In this document: in pieces, positions 18,086 to 27,952 of the stretch
Position numbering within the stretch: position 1 is the stretch's first letter
How the letters are laid out: every line of letters starts with the position of its first letter
NCBI RefSeq assembly: GCF_030525615.1
Contig: NZ_JAUNEJ010000002.1
Coordinates: 1 to 64,000, forward strand
Origin: Cutibacterium sp.
GTDB taxonomy: Bacteria; Actinomycetota; Actinomycetes; Propionibacteriales; Propionibacteriaceae
Length of the DNA stretch: 64,000 bases
Direction of reading: 5' to 3'
Program-made: the position numbers and the translations under genes
Notes under the pieces: model-generated
Seen by the model: only the letters and a program-made list of their open reading frames with translations
Database searches by the model: none
Told to the model about the DNA's origin: nothing

Positions 18086-18258
18086 GGCTCCCGCGCGCGA
18101 GCCACCCCGCGAGCCGCTCTCCCGAAGTGTTTCAGTTGCACCATCTATTGTGACGTGCGCCGAGTTCGTGCAGTTGCGTCACGATGTCGCAGATCACAGC
18201 TCTGCACGCCGGGCGAGTCTGGCCCCAACATACGTGGGAGTGCCTGTCGGGTCTCGGC

Positions 18259-18825
18259 TCACGACGACCACGGAAACCCCGGCTGCTGCTTGGCTCTCAT
18301 CAGGTCGAACCCGATCAATGCGCCAATAATCGCAGCGCGATACTCAGGCGCGGCACCCGGTGTAAAACTCAGCGCGTAAAGATCCCGTTCGATGAACATG
18401 TCCATCACCGAGCCGAAATGCCGCGACGCGGTAGCGAGACCGCCGGCCTCTCCTGCAACCGTGAAGTCTCGCTCCCACAGGTTCCCACGCAGCACCAAGC
18501 TCTCCCCCGAGGCCATGTGTATCGAAACCTTGGGCTTGAATAACGTGATTTCCTGAACCAGCTCGGCGATCTCGGAGCCGTCGGGGCCAACAATCGACAT
18601 TCGGTCGCGTCCCATAGTGACACGATCCACAACCTTGAGCACCAAAGCGCCGTCCAACTCGCAGACATCGAGTTCCCGATTACCCATCACCAGGCGTTTG
18701 AGCAGGTGCCCTACGGTCTTGACCTGTCCTACTGGCTGCCCGTCCGGCCCGAGTATCGAAAAATCGTTGGCAAGGACGGACGCCACCTGCCGCATCAAGA
18801 GTGTGTCGTAGGTAAGCAGCCCCAT
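18259..18825 (-). CDS. LURP-one-related / scramblase-like protein
   Basis: A 188-residue soluble protein whose pattern of short beta strands with FSILGPDGQPVGQV, MSIVGPDGSEIAEL and VAGEAGGLATASR fits the LURP-one-related (tubby-like barrel) family. Bacterial members have no established biochemical role. It ends with a single hydrophobic helix (AAIIGALIGFDLM), common in the family. It is convergent with the preceding cassette and is not in an obvious operon. Confidence 0.7.
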   Translation of the reverse strand: MGLLTYDTLLMRQVASVLANDFSILGPDGQPVGQVKTVGHLLKRLVMGNRELDVCELDGALVLKVVDRVTMGRDRMSIVGPDGSEIAELVQEITLFKPKVSIHMASGESLVLRGNLWERDFTVAGEAGGLATASRHFGSVMDMFIERDLYALSFTPGAAPEYRAAIIGALIGFDLMRAKQQPGFPWSS

Positions 18826-18875
18826 GGGCTACATGGTACGGGAGCATGACGCAATAACTGTCCCACGACTACCAA

Positions 18876-19742
18876 TCACCCGCGTGCCTCGATCGCCTCG
18901 GCCATAGCCAGCGCACGGCGTGCGGTGTCAACATGGAGATTCTCGATCATCCGGCCCTGGTACGTGACGACCCCCGAACCGTTCCCGTTCTCCCATGCGT
19001 CGATAATTCCGCGAGCCTCCTCGACCTCGGCAGCGTCAGGCGCAAAAACCTCATTGGCCGGGGCTACCTGACCCGGATGGATGAGGGTTTTACCGTCGAA
19101 CCCCATGATCTGAGCTTCCCGACACTGAGCGGTGAACCCCTCGACGTCTCGCACGTCGTTGTATACCCCGTCCAGAATGACGACCCCAGCGGCGCGAGCG
19201 GCCAGAATGCACATCTGGAGGGCAGTCGTCACCGGAGCTCGACCGGGGACGTGGGAAGCGCGTAACTCCTTGGTGAGGTCATTGGTGCCCATAATGAGCA
19301 CGCTCAGACGGTCGGAGGCCTCAGCAATCCCCACGCAGTCAATCACCGCGCGCGGCGTCTCGATCATGGCCCACAACATCATGTCTTCCCCAGCGCCCGC
19401 AGCCTCCATGTCCGCGACAATGGCCCGCACCTGCTTAGCAGAGCCGACCTTGGGGACGGCAATGGCGTCGGGACCGGCAGCGACGGCAGCCCTGATGTCC
19501 TCGTGGTACCACTCGGTATCCATTCCGTTAACGCGGATAGCGACCTCCCGGTATCCGTACGGATGCGCCTTGACGACACCAGCGGCACGCTCCCGAGCCT
19601 CGACCTTGAGGTCGGGTGCCACAGCGTCCTCTAGATCAATGATGATGCCGTCGCAGTCGATACTGCGAGCTTTTTCCAACGCCCTAGCATTGGCACCGGG
19701 CATGAACAGAACGGAACGACGGGGACGCAATGAACTATCCAT
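18876..19742 (-). CDS. CitE/HpcH-type C-C lyase (citrate lyase beta-like)
   Basis: A 288-residue TIM-barrel lyase of the HpcH/HpaI and CitE family. The start is ATG 19742, with AGGA seven bases before it; an upstream GTG at 19760 is less likely. Visible family motifs are IIIDLEDAV, IRVNGMDT, PKVGSA (active-site loop), MIETPRAV (metal ligand Glu) and GKTLIHPGQV. No citD or citF is nearby, so it is a stand-alone CitE-like enzyme acting on a CoA thioester such as citramalyl- or malyl-CoA, not part of a citrate lyase complex. The exact substrate cannot be read from sequence. Confidence 0.8.
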   Translation of the reverse strand: MDSSLRPRRSVLFMPGANARALEKARSIDCDGIIIDLEDAVAPDLKVEARERAAGVVKAHPYGYREVAIRVNGMDTEWYHEDIRAAVAAGPDAIAVPKVGSAKQVRAIVADMEAAGAGEDMMLWAMIETPRAVIDCVGIAEASDRLSVLIMGTNDLTKELRASHVPGRAPVTTALQMCILAARAAGVVILDGVYNDVRDVEGFTAQCREAQIMGFDGKTLIHPGQVAPANEVFAPDAAEVEEARGIIDAWENGNGSGVVTYQGRMIENLHVDTARRALAMAEAIEARG

Positions 19743-19814
19743 GTGCCCATCCTGCCGCACACTCGACAGATTTCGCGCGTCGGCGCGACAATCCTCACCC
19801 GAGCTAGTACCCGC

Positions 19815-20591
19815 TCAGCGGCGGCGCAGCAAGTAGGTGTCGAAAACCCACCCCAGACGTTTCTCAGCGTCAGCGCGGGCGGCAAGAATCTCGTCTCGGA
19901 CCTCCGCCAGGTCACCACTGATGAGAATCTCATCGGGGGTGCCGATATAGGCAGCCCAGTAGATGTCAATGCCGGTGGGATCGATCAGACTGAAGGTTTG
20001 GCGTCCATCCAACATGACAATCACGTCGTCAACTCCCTCCGGCATACCGTCGGCCAGCAGGCGGGCCGGGGAGATCTGCAGCGGGCGACCCTGACGATTC
20101 AGCGGAATCTGGTGGCGCGAGGCCAGCGACAGGGAGCTTGAGATTCCAGGAATGACGGTGAGTTCAATGGGCACTCCCCCATCGGCGTCAACAGCGGCGA
20201 TGAGTTTCTTGACGATGGCCAGGGTCGACTCGAACAGGCCCGGGTCACCCCACACCAGGAATCCACCACGCTGACCCTCAGAAAGATTGTCCGCAACGGC
20301 ATGGGTCCACTGATCGAGACGCTGACGACGCCACCGGGCGACGGCTTCCGGATAATTCTTGGCGCTCTTCCAGGGGCGCGGCGGGTCCTGCAGCTCAACG
20401 ATCCGCAACCCATCGGTGTGTGGACGGTATCGCCGAAGCACCTCACGGCGAAACTCCACGAGGTCGTCCACATCATGTTCTTTGAGGACGACGAAGAGCA
20501 CGTCAAGGTGCTGTATGGCATCGACGGCAGCCAGAGTCAACCAGTCCGGGTTTCCGGGTCCGATACCGATGAGGTCGAGATAGCGAGACAC
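19815..20591 (-). CDS. cobF: Precorrin-6A synthase (deacetylating)
   Basis: A 258-residue SAM-dependent tetrapyrrole methylase. The GTG start has a strong AGGAGG site. The motifs LIGIGPGNPDWLT at the N-terminus, LVWGDPGLFES and VIPGISSS are the tetrapyrrole-methylase blocks, and the overall pattern (PWKSAKNYPEAVARW) matches CobF. CobF methylates C-1 of precorrin-5 and releases acetate in the aerobic cobalamin route. No other cobalamin gene lies in the window, so the gene is separate from any main cob cluster. It lies 26 bp downstream of the polyprenyl synthase gene and may be co-transcribed with it. Confidence 0.85.
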   Translation of the reverse strand: MSRYLDLIGIGPGNPDWLTLAAVDAIQHLDVLFVVLKEHDVDDLVEFRREVLRRYRPHTDGLRIVELQDPPRPWKSAKNYPEAVARWRRQRLDQWTHAVADNLSEGQRGGFLVWGDPGLFESTLAIVKKLIAAVDADGGVPIELTVIPGISSSLSLASRHQIPLNRQGRPLQISPARLLADGMPEGVDDVIVMLDGRQTFSLIDPTGIDIYWAAYIGTPDEILISGDLAEVRDEILAARADAEKRLGWVFDTYLLRRR

Positions 20592-20617
20592 CTGTCCTCC
20601 TGATGGTGATTTCGGCC

Positions 20618-21592
20618 CTAGGACGAGCGAGACACAACCTCGTCACACAGGGCCATGAGAGCCTGTTTGGCGTCCCCATCGGGCAGGGGGGCAACGTCGT
20701 CCCGGGCGCGATCGGCGCGACGCTGAATCTCGGCGCGTGCCTCCGCTATGACGTGGTTGGTGCGCAGCTTCGCGAGCACATCAGCCAGCAGTGCGTCGTC
20801 GGACAGATCAGCGTCGAGCATTGTCTTGAGCTCGCTGTCGGCTGGGTCCTTGGAGGCACGCAGCATGAGAGTCGGCAACGTCGGAACTCTCTCGCGCAAA
20901 TCCGTGCCCGGGGTCTTGCCAGTTTGCGTCGACGTGATGTCGATGAGGTCGTCAGCGAGCTGAAAAACCTCCCCAATGTCCTCGCCAAATCTCTCCAGCG
21001 CAGCCACGATCTCCGGGGACGCGTGGGAGACCATCGCGCCAAAAACTGCGGAGGCCGCTATCAGGGACCCCGTTTTGTCGGCCACGACCTTGAGGTAGTG
21101 AGCAAGTGGGTCCTCTCCCTCAGAGGGTCCGCGAGTCTCGGCGATCTGGCCCTGCACTAGGCGCGAGAAGGTATGAGCCTGCAATCGCACAAAGTCAACG
21201 CCCAGCTCGGCCACTGCCAAGGAGGCGCGCGAAAAAAGGTAGTCGCCGACCATGATGGCCACCGAGTTTCCCCAGCGCAGGTTGGCCGAGGGAGCGCCGC
21301 GACGCTTGGCGGCCTCGTCCATGACGTCATCGTGGTAAAGGGACGCGACGTGAGTCAGCTCCATGACAACCGCAGCACGCACCAGGTCGGCGTCGTCAAC
21401 GTCGTCACCGAATTGGGAGCACAACACCACCAAAAGTGGCCGGAATCGCTTGCCGCCAGCAGAAATGATGTGGTTTGCTGCTTCGGTGACGAACGGTGTG
21501 TCGGCGCCGGCTTGACGACCCAGCTCGTCCTCGACGAGGGCAAGTTTGGCGCTCACCAGATCGGTGAACTCACTGCTGGCGCTGTACGACAC
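20618..21592 (-). CDS. Polyprenyl diphosphate synthase (menaquinone side-chain synthase)
   Basis: A trans-prenyltransferase of about 324 residues. The start is set at GTG 21592 because an AGAGGAG site lies five bases before it and the family alignment begins there; the frame can be extended to 21706. The first Asp-rich motif is YHDDVMDEA and the second is DDLIDI, which bind Mg and the allylic diphosphate; GGKRFRP binds isopentenyl diphosphate. It probably makes the long (C40-C45) chain used by MenA. It lies directly downstream of the nuo operon on the same strand, 188 bp after nuoN. Confidence 0.87.
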   Translation of the reverse strand: MSYSASSEFTDLVSAKLALVEDELGRQAGADTPFVTEAANHIISAGGKRFRPLLVVLCSQFGDDVDDADLVRAAVVMELTHVASLYHDDVMDEAAKRRGAPSANLRWGNSVAIMVGDYLFSRASLAVAELGVDFVRLQAHTFSRLVQGQIAETRGPSEGEDPLAHYLKVVADKTGSLIAASAVFGAMVSHASPEIVAALERFGEDIGEVFQLADDLIDITSTQTGKTPGTDLRERVPTLPTLMLRASKDPADSELKTMLDADLSDDALLADVLAKLRTNHVIAEARAEIQRRADRARDDVAPLPDGDAKQALMALCDEVVSRSS

Positions 21593-21780
21593 GGTTCTCC
21601 TCTTCCGCCCGAGCGTGTACTCGGTGCTCGTCGGGCCGCCATCTGGACACGACACGGTCATATTCCACATTACTGGTTGGGCGGGCCTCTCGTCTTGCCG
21701 GGACATGGTTGTCGCACTCGAAACGTGGACGAAGCCGGGACCGCGACCTCTCGGACAACGGCCCCGGCCTCATGAACGAC

Positions 21781-23397
21781 TCAGCGCAGGAAAGTACTTG
21801 CCTGGTTGAACAGGTCGAGAACGGGCTGCGGAGCAACACCCAGGACAACGGTCAGGACCGCGCAGATGATGAGGGTGATCCATCCCGCAATGGACGGCTC
21901 GGCAATCTCGACGGGATCGTCCTCCTCCTTCGGGTTACGGAAGAAGACCACGACGATGACACGCAGGTAGAAAGCCGCTGCCACGAGGGAGAACAACACC
22001 CCCACCAGTACCAGCCAGGCGTATCCGCCACGCCATCCGGCCAAGAAGACCACCAGCTTGCCGGTGAATCCAGCCGTCAGCGGGATACCTGCGAAGCTCA
22101 GCACGAAGATGACGACGAGAACACCAAACCACGGGTGCTTGCGCCCCAGACCTGCCCAGGAGTCGATTTCCGTCGACTCGCCGCCTGCCCGGCGCACCAT
22201 GAGGATGAGCAGCCAGAAACCAATCGAAGACAGACCGTAGGCTGTCATGTAGACCAGCACCGAGGACACCGAACCCGTCTGGTCTGGGGTCATCCCGGTC
22301 TGTATCGTCCAGGCACCGATGACTCCCACCAGCACGAACCCGGCGTGCGCGATCGCGGAGTACGCCAGCAGACGCTTCATGTCGGTCTGAACCAAACCAA
22401 CAACGGCACCAAGTGCCATCGAGGCTACGGAGACCACTGCGAGGATGATCTGCCAATCCCACCTCATAGCACCCAAGCCGACGTACAGCACGCGCATGAG
22501 ACCAATGAGGGCGACAAGCTTGGTGGCGACTGCCATCCAGCCGCTGACGGGAGTCGGGGCACCGGTGTAGACGTCAGGAGTCCAGGAGGCGAACGGAACC
22601 GCACCCACTTTGAACAACAGTCCGACGGCAACCAGCACCATGCCGGCAACGATGAGCCGCGATGAACCCACCTGAGTGACACCCGCTGTTGCGATGGCAC
22701 CCAGTTTGAAACTTCCTGCGCAGCCGTACAGCAGGACAATGCCATAGAGGAACAAGGCCGACGACAACGCGCCAAGCAGGAAGTACTTCAGTGCGGCTTC
22801 CTGAGACAGCAGCCGACGGCGACGAGACATCCCCGACAGCAGGTAAAGCGGCAGGGAGAAGATCTCCAGGGCTACGAACATCATGATGAGGTCGTCAGAC
22901 GCGGCGAAGCACATCATGCCCAGCACCGCGAACATCAGCAGCGGGTAAACCTCAGTGTGCTCACGATGTTCTTGATCGGCCTTGGCCTCCAGCGGAGAAC
23001 CAGGCACCGACGAGGCACTCGCCACGAACGCTGTCTGGGTGCCGCCAACTCGCTCTGCGAAAAGCACGACGGCTCCCAGGCTCGTCACCAGCAGAACCAC
23101 CCAGGTGGCCAGAGTCGGGCCGTCGAGGGCCAAGGTTCCCTGACCGGCGACGATCCGGGTTCCCTTGACCAGGGTGGTCACCGTCGAGGCGATGGCCACC
23201 GCGAGGGCGACGACCGTCAGGACGATCTGGGTGACGCGGCGACCTGAGCGGGGCACAAAAGCCTCCACGAGGACCGCCAAACACGCACCAGCCATCAGAG
23301 CGAACACCGGCGTCAGCGGGCCGTACTCGATGTACGGAGCCGCAATGTCAAGGGGTGCGAAAGACCCGAGCGCGGAAATCAACAGGACGGGATTCAC
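21781..23397 (-). CDS. nuoN: NADH-quinone oxidoreductase subunit N
   Basis: A 538-residue antiporter-like membrane subunit of complex I with about 14 membrane segments. GVLFKVGAVPFASW-type sequence in the middle, with the conserved Lys (LLFKVGAVPF), and MALGAVVGLVQTDMKRLLAYSAI are the family hallmarks of the proton channel and its broken helix. It is the last gene of the operon and overlaps the nuoM stop by 4 bp. It is somewhat longer than the E. coli protein because of an inserted loop after about residue 130. Confidence 0.95.
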   Translation of the reverse strand: MNPVLLISALGSFAPLDIAAPYIEYGPLTPVFALMAGACLAVLVEAFVPRSGRRVTQIVLTVVALAVAIASTVTTLVKGTRIVAGQGTLALDGPTLATWVVLLVTSLGAVVLFAERVGGTQTAFVASASSVPGSPLEAKADQEHREHTEVYPLLMFAVLGMMCFAASDDLIMMFVALEIFSLPLYLLSGMSRRRRLLSQEAALKYFLLGALSSALFLYGIVLLYGCAGSFKLGAIATAGVTQVGSSRLIVAGMVLVAVGLLFKVGAVPFASWTPDVYTGAPTPVSGWMAVATKLVALIGLMRVLYVGLGAMRWDWQIILAVVSVASMALGAVVGLVQTDMKRLLAYSAIAHAGFVLVGVIGAWTIQTGMTPDQTGSVSSVLVYMTAYGLSSIGFWLLILMVRRAGGESTEIDSWAGLGRKHPWFGVLVVIFVLSFAGIPLTAGFTGKLVVFLAGWRGGYAWLVLVGVLFSLVAAAFYLRVIVVVFFRNPKEEDDPVEIAEPSIAGWITLIICAVLTVVLGVAPQPVLDLFNQASTFLR

Positions 23398-24887
23398 TTG
23401 AGGCCCTCCTTGACAACGGGTGCCGGATCGGTGGCGTGAACCTGAGTCATGGTTGCAGTGGCCGCCGGTTCAATGGCGTGCAACATCGGCCTTGGGAAGA
23501 AGCCGAACACCAGCAACAAAATGATGAGCGGGGCGAGTACCAGCTTCTCCCGGCCATTGAGGTCGCCTACCTTCTCGGAAGCTCCCTGCACCGGGCCGGT
23601 CATGGTTCGTCGGTAGGTCACCAGGACGTAAACCGCAGCCAGCACCATGCCGATGGTGGAGATGGCGACGTAGATCGGATGACGCGACCAGGCACCAGCC
23701 AGAGCCATGAACTCGCTGACGAAGTTTCCGGTGCCCGGCAGCGAGAGGGTCGCCAACCCGGAGAACAGGAAGATTCCGGCAAGCACCGGAGCGACCTTCT
23801 GAACACCGCCGTAAGCGTCGACCTTCGCCGTCCCACCACGGCGCACCAGGAATCCCAGCACCAGGAACAGTGCGGCAGTGGAGAAGCCGTGGTTGAACAT
23901 ATAGAAGATGGAACCGGTGATCGACGTTGTCGTCAGGGCAAAGATACCGATAACCATGAAACCGAAGTGGCTCACCGAGGTGTAGGAGACGAACCTCATG
24001 AGGTCGCTCGACGTGGCGGCCATCATGGCACCCCACAGTACCGAGATAAGCGCCAGCGTGAGCACGAACGGGGTGGCCCAATCAGAGGCGGCCGGGAAAA
24101 GTCCCAAGCACAGCCTCAACATTCCGAAGGTGCCAATCTTGTCAAGCAGACCAACGAGCAGAGATGACGTCCCTGCGGTGGCCTGTTCGGCGGTGTCAGG
24201 CAGCCAGGTATGTACCGGGACCATCGGGGCCTTGATCGCAAAGGCGATGAAGAATCCGACGAACAGCTGCTTGCCAATCGCCCCGGAAAAGTCCACCTTG
24301 GCAAGATCGCTCAGCAGGAAGGAGCCACCGTGGACACCGACGCCGATGACGGCGAACAGCATGACCAGACCACCGGCCAGCGAGTACAGCAGGAACTTCA
24401 TGGCGGCGCGACCGCGTCGTGGACCTCCCCACCCGGCGATGAGGAAGTACATCGGGATGAGGGTGGCCTCGAACATGAGGTAAAACAGCAGCACGTCGGT
24501 GGCGGCGAAGCAGAAAATCGCCAGCCCCTCAAGCATGAGGGCCAAGCCGAAGAACGCTCCAGTTGACCAGCGAGCCGTTTCGTCCTCGCCCACGTGCCAC
24601 TCAGCGAGCAGCACGACCGGAACGAGGATGACGACCAGCAGGATCATCGTCAAGGACAGGCCATCGCCACCCAAGGCATACCACGCACCGATGGCGCGAA
24701 TCCAGCGATGGGTCTCAGACAGATCAGTGCCGTTGACTCCGATGATGAAGGCGTAAACGCCCAGCACCAGGGTCACCAGGGAGAACACCATACCGGTGAC
24801 TCGAGCCGCAGCCCCACGCACCATCATGGTGATGATGCCGCCGACGATCGGCAGCAGGGCGATCACGGTGAGGATCGGGAAAGACAT
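23394..24887 (-). CDS. nuoM: NADH-quinone oxidoreductase subunit M
   Basis: A 497-residue proton-pumping subunit. The channel residues are in FFIAFAIKAPMVPVHTWLPD, where Lys and the HTWLPDAH-like region are conserved, and in DLMRFVSYTSVSHFGFM. Glu in MFEATLIPMYFLI corresponds to the essential TM5 glutamate. The start has an AGGAGGAG-type site 17 bp after nuoL. It ends in an ATGA overlap with nuoN. Confidence 0.96.
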   Translation of the reverse strand: MSFPILTVIALLPIVGGIITMMVRGAAARVTGMVFSLVTLVLGVYAFIIGVNGTDLSETHRWIRAIGAWYALGGDGLSLTMILLVVILVPVVLLAEWHVGEDETARWSTGAFFGLALMLEGLAIFCFAATDVLLFYLMFEATLIPMYFLIAGWGGPRRGRAAMKFLLYSLAGGLVMLFAVIGVGVHGGSFLLSDLAKVDFSGAIGKQLFVGFFIAFAIKAPMVPVHTWLPDTAEQATAGTSSLLVGLLDKIGTFGMLRLCLGLFPAASDWATPFVLTLALISVLWGAMMAATSSDLMRFVSYTSVSHFGFMVIGIFALTTTSITGSIFYMFNHGFSTAALFLVLGFLVRRGGTAKVDAYGGVQKVAPVLAGIFLFSGLATLSLPGTGNFVSEFMALAGAWSRHPIYVAISTIGMVLAAVYVLVTYRRTMTGPVQGASEKVGDLNGREKLVLAPLIILLLVFGFFPRPMLHAIEPAATATMTQVHATDPAPVVKEGLK

Positions 24888-24904
24888 GTCAGCTCCTCCT
24901 GCCC

Positions 24905-26791
24905 TCAGGCCATCCGGCCCAGGACGACGACGAGTCCGACGACCAGCACGCCAACAACCATCATGAGGCCGTAGCTACGCACATAACCGTTTTGGACCTT
25001 GCGGATGATCTGGGAACAGGCCGTGGTGACCGAACCCGAACCGTTGACCAGACCGTCAACGACTGCGCGGTCGAAGCCCCCAACTCCACCGGCCAGCCAG
25101 CGTCCGGGCTTCACAACGACCACGTCGTTGAAAGCGTCCCCGTAGACATCGTGACGACCAGCGATCAGCAACGGATTTCGAGTGGCGGGCTCCTCGCTCG
25201 GCACATCGTGACGGTTGAGCAACCAGCCGGCCAAGATACCGATAACGACAACGACAAGGGTGATGATTCCGATCGGACCCATGTGCAACAGACCGACGTG
25301 CTCGACCTCGGCACCGGTCGCCGGTGCCAACCAGTCGCCGATCCAATTGTTCATGAAGGCACCTGCGAAGATCGACAGGATGGCGAGCACGATCAACGGG
25401 ATCGTCATGACCGCCGGGGACTCGTGCGGATGAACGTCCTCACGCCACCGCTTGGACCCCAGGAAGGTCAAGACCATCAGGCGCGTCATGTAGTAGGCGG
25501 TAATGCCAGCACCAATAAGGGCCAGCACCCCGAAGACCGCACCCTTGTCGAAGGCGGCTTCAATGATGTGATCCTTGGAGAAGTACCCCGAGGTGCCGGG
25601 GATACCAATGATGGCCAGGTAACCGCAGGCGAAAGTCCAGAAGGTGACGGGCATGACCTTTCGCAGCGCACCGAAGTGGTACATATCGGTGTCGTCGTCG
25701 GTGCCATGCATGACCGATCCAGCTCCCAGGAACATATTGGCCTTGAAGAACCCGTGGGTGAGCAGGTGGAAGATCGCCAAGGCAGCACCGGCTGGGCCGA
25801 GACCTGCGGCCAACATCATGTAGCCGATCTGGCTCATCGTCGATCCGGCGAGGACCTTCTTGATGTCCTTCTTCGCCGAACCGATCCACGCACCGAACAG
25901 CAGAGTGACGGTACCGACGATGGCGACGGCCAGGGAGGCTGCACCCGTCTCGGCATAGATGGCATGGGACCGCACCACCAAGTAGACACCGGCGGTAACC
26001 ATCGTGGCGGCGTGGATGAGGGCCGAAACTGGGGTTGGGCCTTCCATGGCGTCGAGCAACCACGCTTGCAATGGCACCTGGGCCGACTTACCACAGGCGG
26101 CCAGCAACAGCATGAAGCCGAGCAGGGTAGCCCAGGTTGGCGTCAGCCCCGAGGCCTTAGCCGATACGTCGTCGAAACGCACGCTGCCGAACTGGGCAAG
26201 CATGGTGAAGATCGCCATCGTCAAACCGAGATCACCGATCCGGTTCATGATGAAGGCCTTGTTGCCCGCGCGGGCAGCGGTCGGGCGACCGAACCAGAAG
26301 CCAATAAGCAGGTACGACGCCAAGCCGACGCCTTCCCACCCGACGAACAGAATGAAGTAGTTGTCAGCCAGCACCAGCGTCAACATCGCTGCGATGAAGA
26401 GGTTGAGGTAGGCGAAGAAACGACGCCGGTCGGTGTCGTGGGCCATGTACCCGATCGCATAGATGTGAATCAGGGAACCCACAAAGGTAATCAGCAGAAC
26501 AAACAGAATGGACAGCTGATCGACCAGCAGGCCGACACGCAAATCCCACGATCCGACATCAATGAACTGGTAGACCCCCACCTCAACAGCGCGCGACGCG
26601 GCATCGCGGCCAAGCAGGTCGATGAAGAGGATCAACCCGATGACGAAGGAGACAATCGGGGCCACAGTGGCCAACAGATGCCCCCAGGCGTCGCTGCGGC
26701 GCCCAAGCACCAGCAGCAGTGCGGAGACGACCAGCGGCACCGCGATCATGAGCCAGGCCATGTTGAACAGGCCGGTTTCCAGGACAGTCAC
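24905..26791 (-). CDS. nuoL: NADH-quinone oxidoreductase subunit L
   Basis: A 628-residue subunit with about 15-16 membrane segments and the long C-terminal lateral helix that braces the membrane arm. WEGVGLASYLLIGFW carries the TM5 glutamate, QVPLQAWLLDAMEGPTPVSA the TM7 region, and KKDIKKVLAGSTMSQIG the broken-helix lysines. It is 10 bp downstream of nuoK, whose stop precedes an AAGGAGG-type site. Confidence 0.96.
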   Translation of the reverse strand: MTVLETGLFNMAWLMIAVPLVVSALLLVLGRRSDAWGHLLATVAPIVSFVIGLILFIDLLGRDAASRAVEVGVYQFIDVGSWDLRVGLLVDQLSILFVLLITFVGSLIHIYAIGYMAHDTDRRRFFAYLNLFIAAMLTLVLADNYFILFVGWEGVGLASYLLIGFWFGRPTAARAGNKAFIMNRIGDLGLTMAIFTMLAQFGSVRFDDVSAKASGLTPTWATLLGFMLLLAACGKSAQVPLQAWLLDAMEGPTPVSALIHAATMVTAGVYLVVRSHAIYAETGAASLAVAIVGTVTLLFGAWIGSAKKDIKKVLAGSTMSQIGYMMLAAGLGPAGAALAIFHLLTHGFFKANMFLGAGSVMHGTDDDTDMYHFGALRKVMPVTFWTFACGYLAIIGIPGTSGYFSKDHIIEAAFDKGAVFGVLALIGAGITAYYMTRLMVLTFLGSKRWREDVHPHESPAVMTIPLIVLAILSIFAGAFMNNWIGDWLAPATGAEVEHVGLLHMGPIGIITLVVVVIGILAGWLLNRHDVPSEEPATRNPLLIAGRHDVYGDAFNDVVVVKPGRWLAGGVGGFDRAVVDGLVNGSGSVTTACSQIIRKVQNGYVRSYGLMMVVGVLVVGLVVVLGRMA

Positions 26792-26801
26792 GGTACCTCC
26801 T

Positions 26802-27101
26802 TCAGAACTTCAGCAGGTTGGTGTCGTCCACCGAAGTGGTGCGACGGGAACGGAAAATGGTGACGATGATCGCCAGCCCGACAACCACCTCGGCAGCCGC
26901 CACGATCATCACGAAGAAGGCCCCGACCTGTCCATCGAGTGAGCCGTACACGTGTGAGAAGGTCACCAGCGCAAGGTTTGCGGCATTGAGCATCAACTCC
27001 ACGGACATGAAAGCCACCAGGGCGTTACGCCTCGTCAGGAAGCCCAAAATGCCGATGGCGAACAGAATCGCCGAGAGCACCAGGTAGTCGTTCGGATTCA
27101 T
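26802..27101 (-). CDS. nuoK: NADH-quinone oxidoreductase subunit K
   Basis: A 99-residue, three-span membrane subunit of the usual length. [14 protein letters not shown] contains the first conserved membrane glutamate and [11 protein letters not shown] the second, both part of the E-channel. It begins in an ATGA overlap with nuoJ. Confidence 0.96.
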   Translation of the reverse strand: MNPNDYLVLSAILFAIGILGFLTRRNALVAFMSVELMLNAANLALVTFSHVYGSLDGQVGAFFVMIVAAAEVVVGLAIIVTIFRSRRTTSVDDTNLLKF

Positions 27102-27952
27102 TCAAGTTCTCCTTGTGCCTCGTGACGGGCGGCACTGATCGAAGCGAAGGCCCGATGGGTCGGAGCTTTCAACTCGCCGGCGTCGATAATGGCACCGCGA
27201 GTGGCCAACGTCCCCGAGATCGAGTCTTGGGCGACTGTGCCATCAGGCAGCAAGGCCGGAGCACCGATCTGGTTGGTGCGGGCGTAGACACCGGAGTTGG
27301 GACGAGCGCCGGGGTGGGTACCGTGCTCGGCATAAGCCGTCATACGGTCGGTGATCCTCTCACGCTGGGACTTCTTCTTGTCGGCCTCGCCGTGGGCCAG
27401 CACCATGGTGCCGACGGCCGCAGTGATGAGCAGGGCCGACGTGGCTTCGAAGACGATCACGTACTTCGTGAAGATCAACTCGGCTATCGACTTGACGTTG
27501 TCACCGCCAGCCGCATTCGCCTCGCTCAGACCTATCGGCTGGTCAGTGCCAATGACGCCGGTGGTCACGGCATTGCCGACAGCAAAGATCAGCAGCGCCA
27601 CGAATGCCAGCGCGGCGATGATCGCCGCAACCTTGTGGCCCTTGAGAGTCTCCTTGAGAGAGTCAGTCGAGTCGACACCAACGAGCATGACGACGAAGAG
27701 GAAGAGCATCAGGATGGCGCCGGTGTAGACGATGATCTGCACCACAAACAGGAAAGGCGCCTCTTGGCTGGCGTATTGAACGGCCAGACAGATCATGACG
27801 ATGGCCAGGGACAGGGCCGAGTGAACGGGCTTCTTGGCGAAGACCATCACCAAGGCGGCCAACACCATGATCGGGGCAAGCAGCCAGAAGGCCCATTGAG
27901 ACGCCGTCACCATCGGGACGAGTGCGCTCATGGGAAGCAGGGACGCAGTCAT
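27098..27952 (-). CDS. nuoJ: NADH-quinone oxidoreductase subunit J
   Basis: A 284-residue subunit. Five membrane segments lie in the first about 195 residues, with the conserved [16 protein letters not shown] segment that includes the pi-bulge helix TM3. A hydrophilic C-terminal tail of about 90 residues (from KKKSQRERI) makes it much longer than the E. coli subunit, as is common in actinobacteria. The start overlaps the nuoI stop by one base. Confidence 0.95.
   Translation of the reverse strand: MTASLLPMSALVPMVTASQWAFWLLAPIMVLAALVMVFAKKPVHSALSLAIVMICLAVQYASQEAPFLFVVQIIVYTGAILMLFLFVVMLVGVDSTDSLKETLKGHKVAAIIAALAFVALLIFAVGNAVTTGVIGTDQPIGLSEANAAGGDNVKSIAELIFTKYVIVFEATSALLITAAVGTMVLAHGEADKKKSQRERITDRMTAYAEHGTHPGARPNSGVYARTNQIGAPALLPDGTVAQDSISGTLATRGAIIDAGELKAPTHRAFASISAARHEAQGELE

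Noticed and set aside
21592-21780. GC-rich dyad GCCGGG/CCCGGC after nuoN considered as the operon terminator
   Set aside because: The arms are only six bases with a loop of about 24 bases and no T-run, so it is not convincing.
24992-26863. Long open frame on the plus strand opposite nuoL (623 codons), and similar long antisense frames across 20-46 kb
   Set aside because: They mirror high-GC codon use of the real genes and give Gln-, His-, Asp- and Arg-rich sequence with no domain or hydrophobic pattern.
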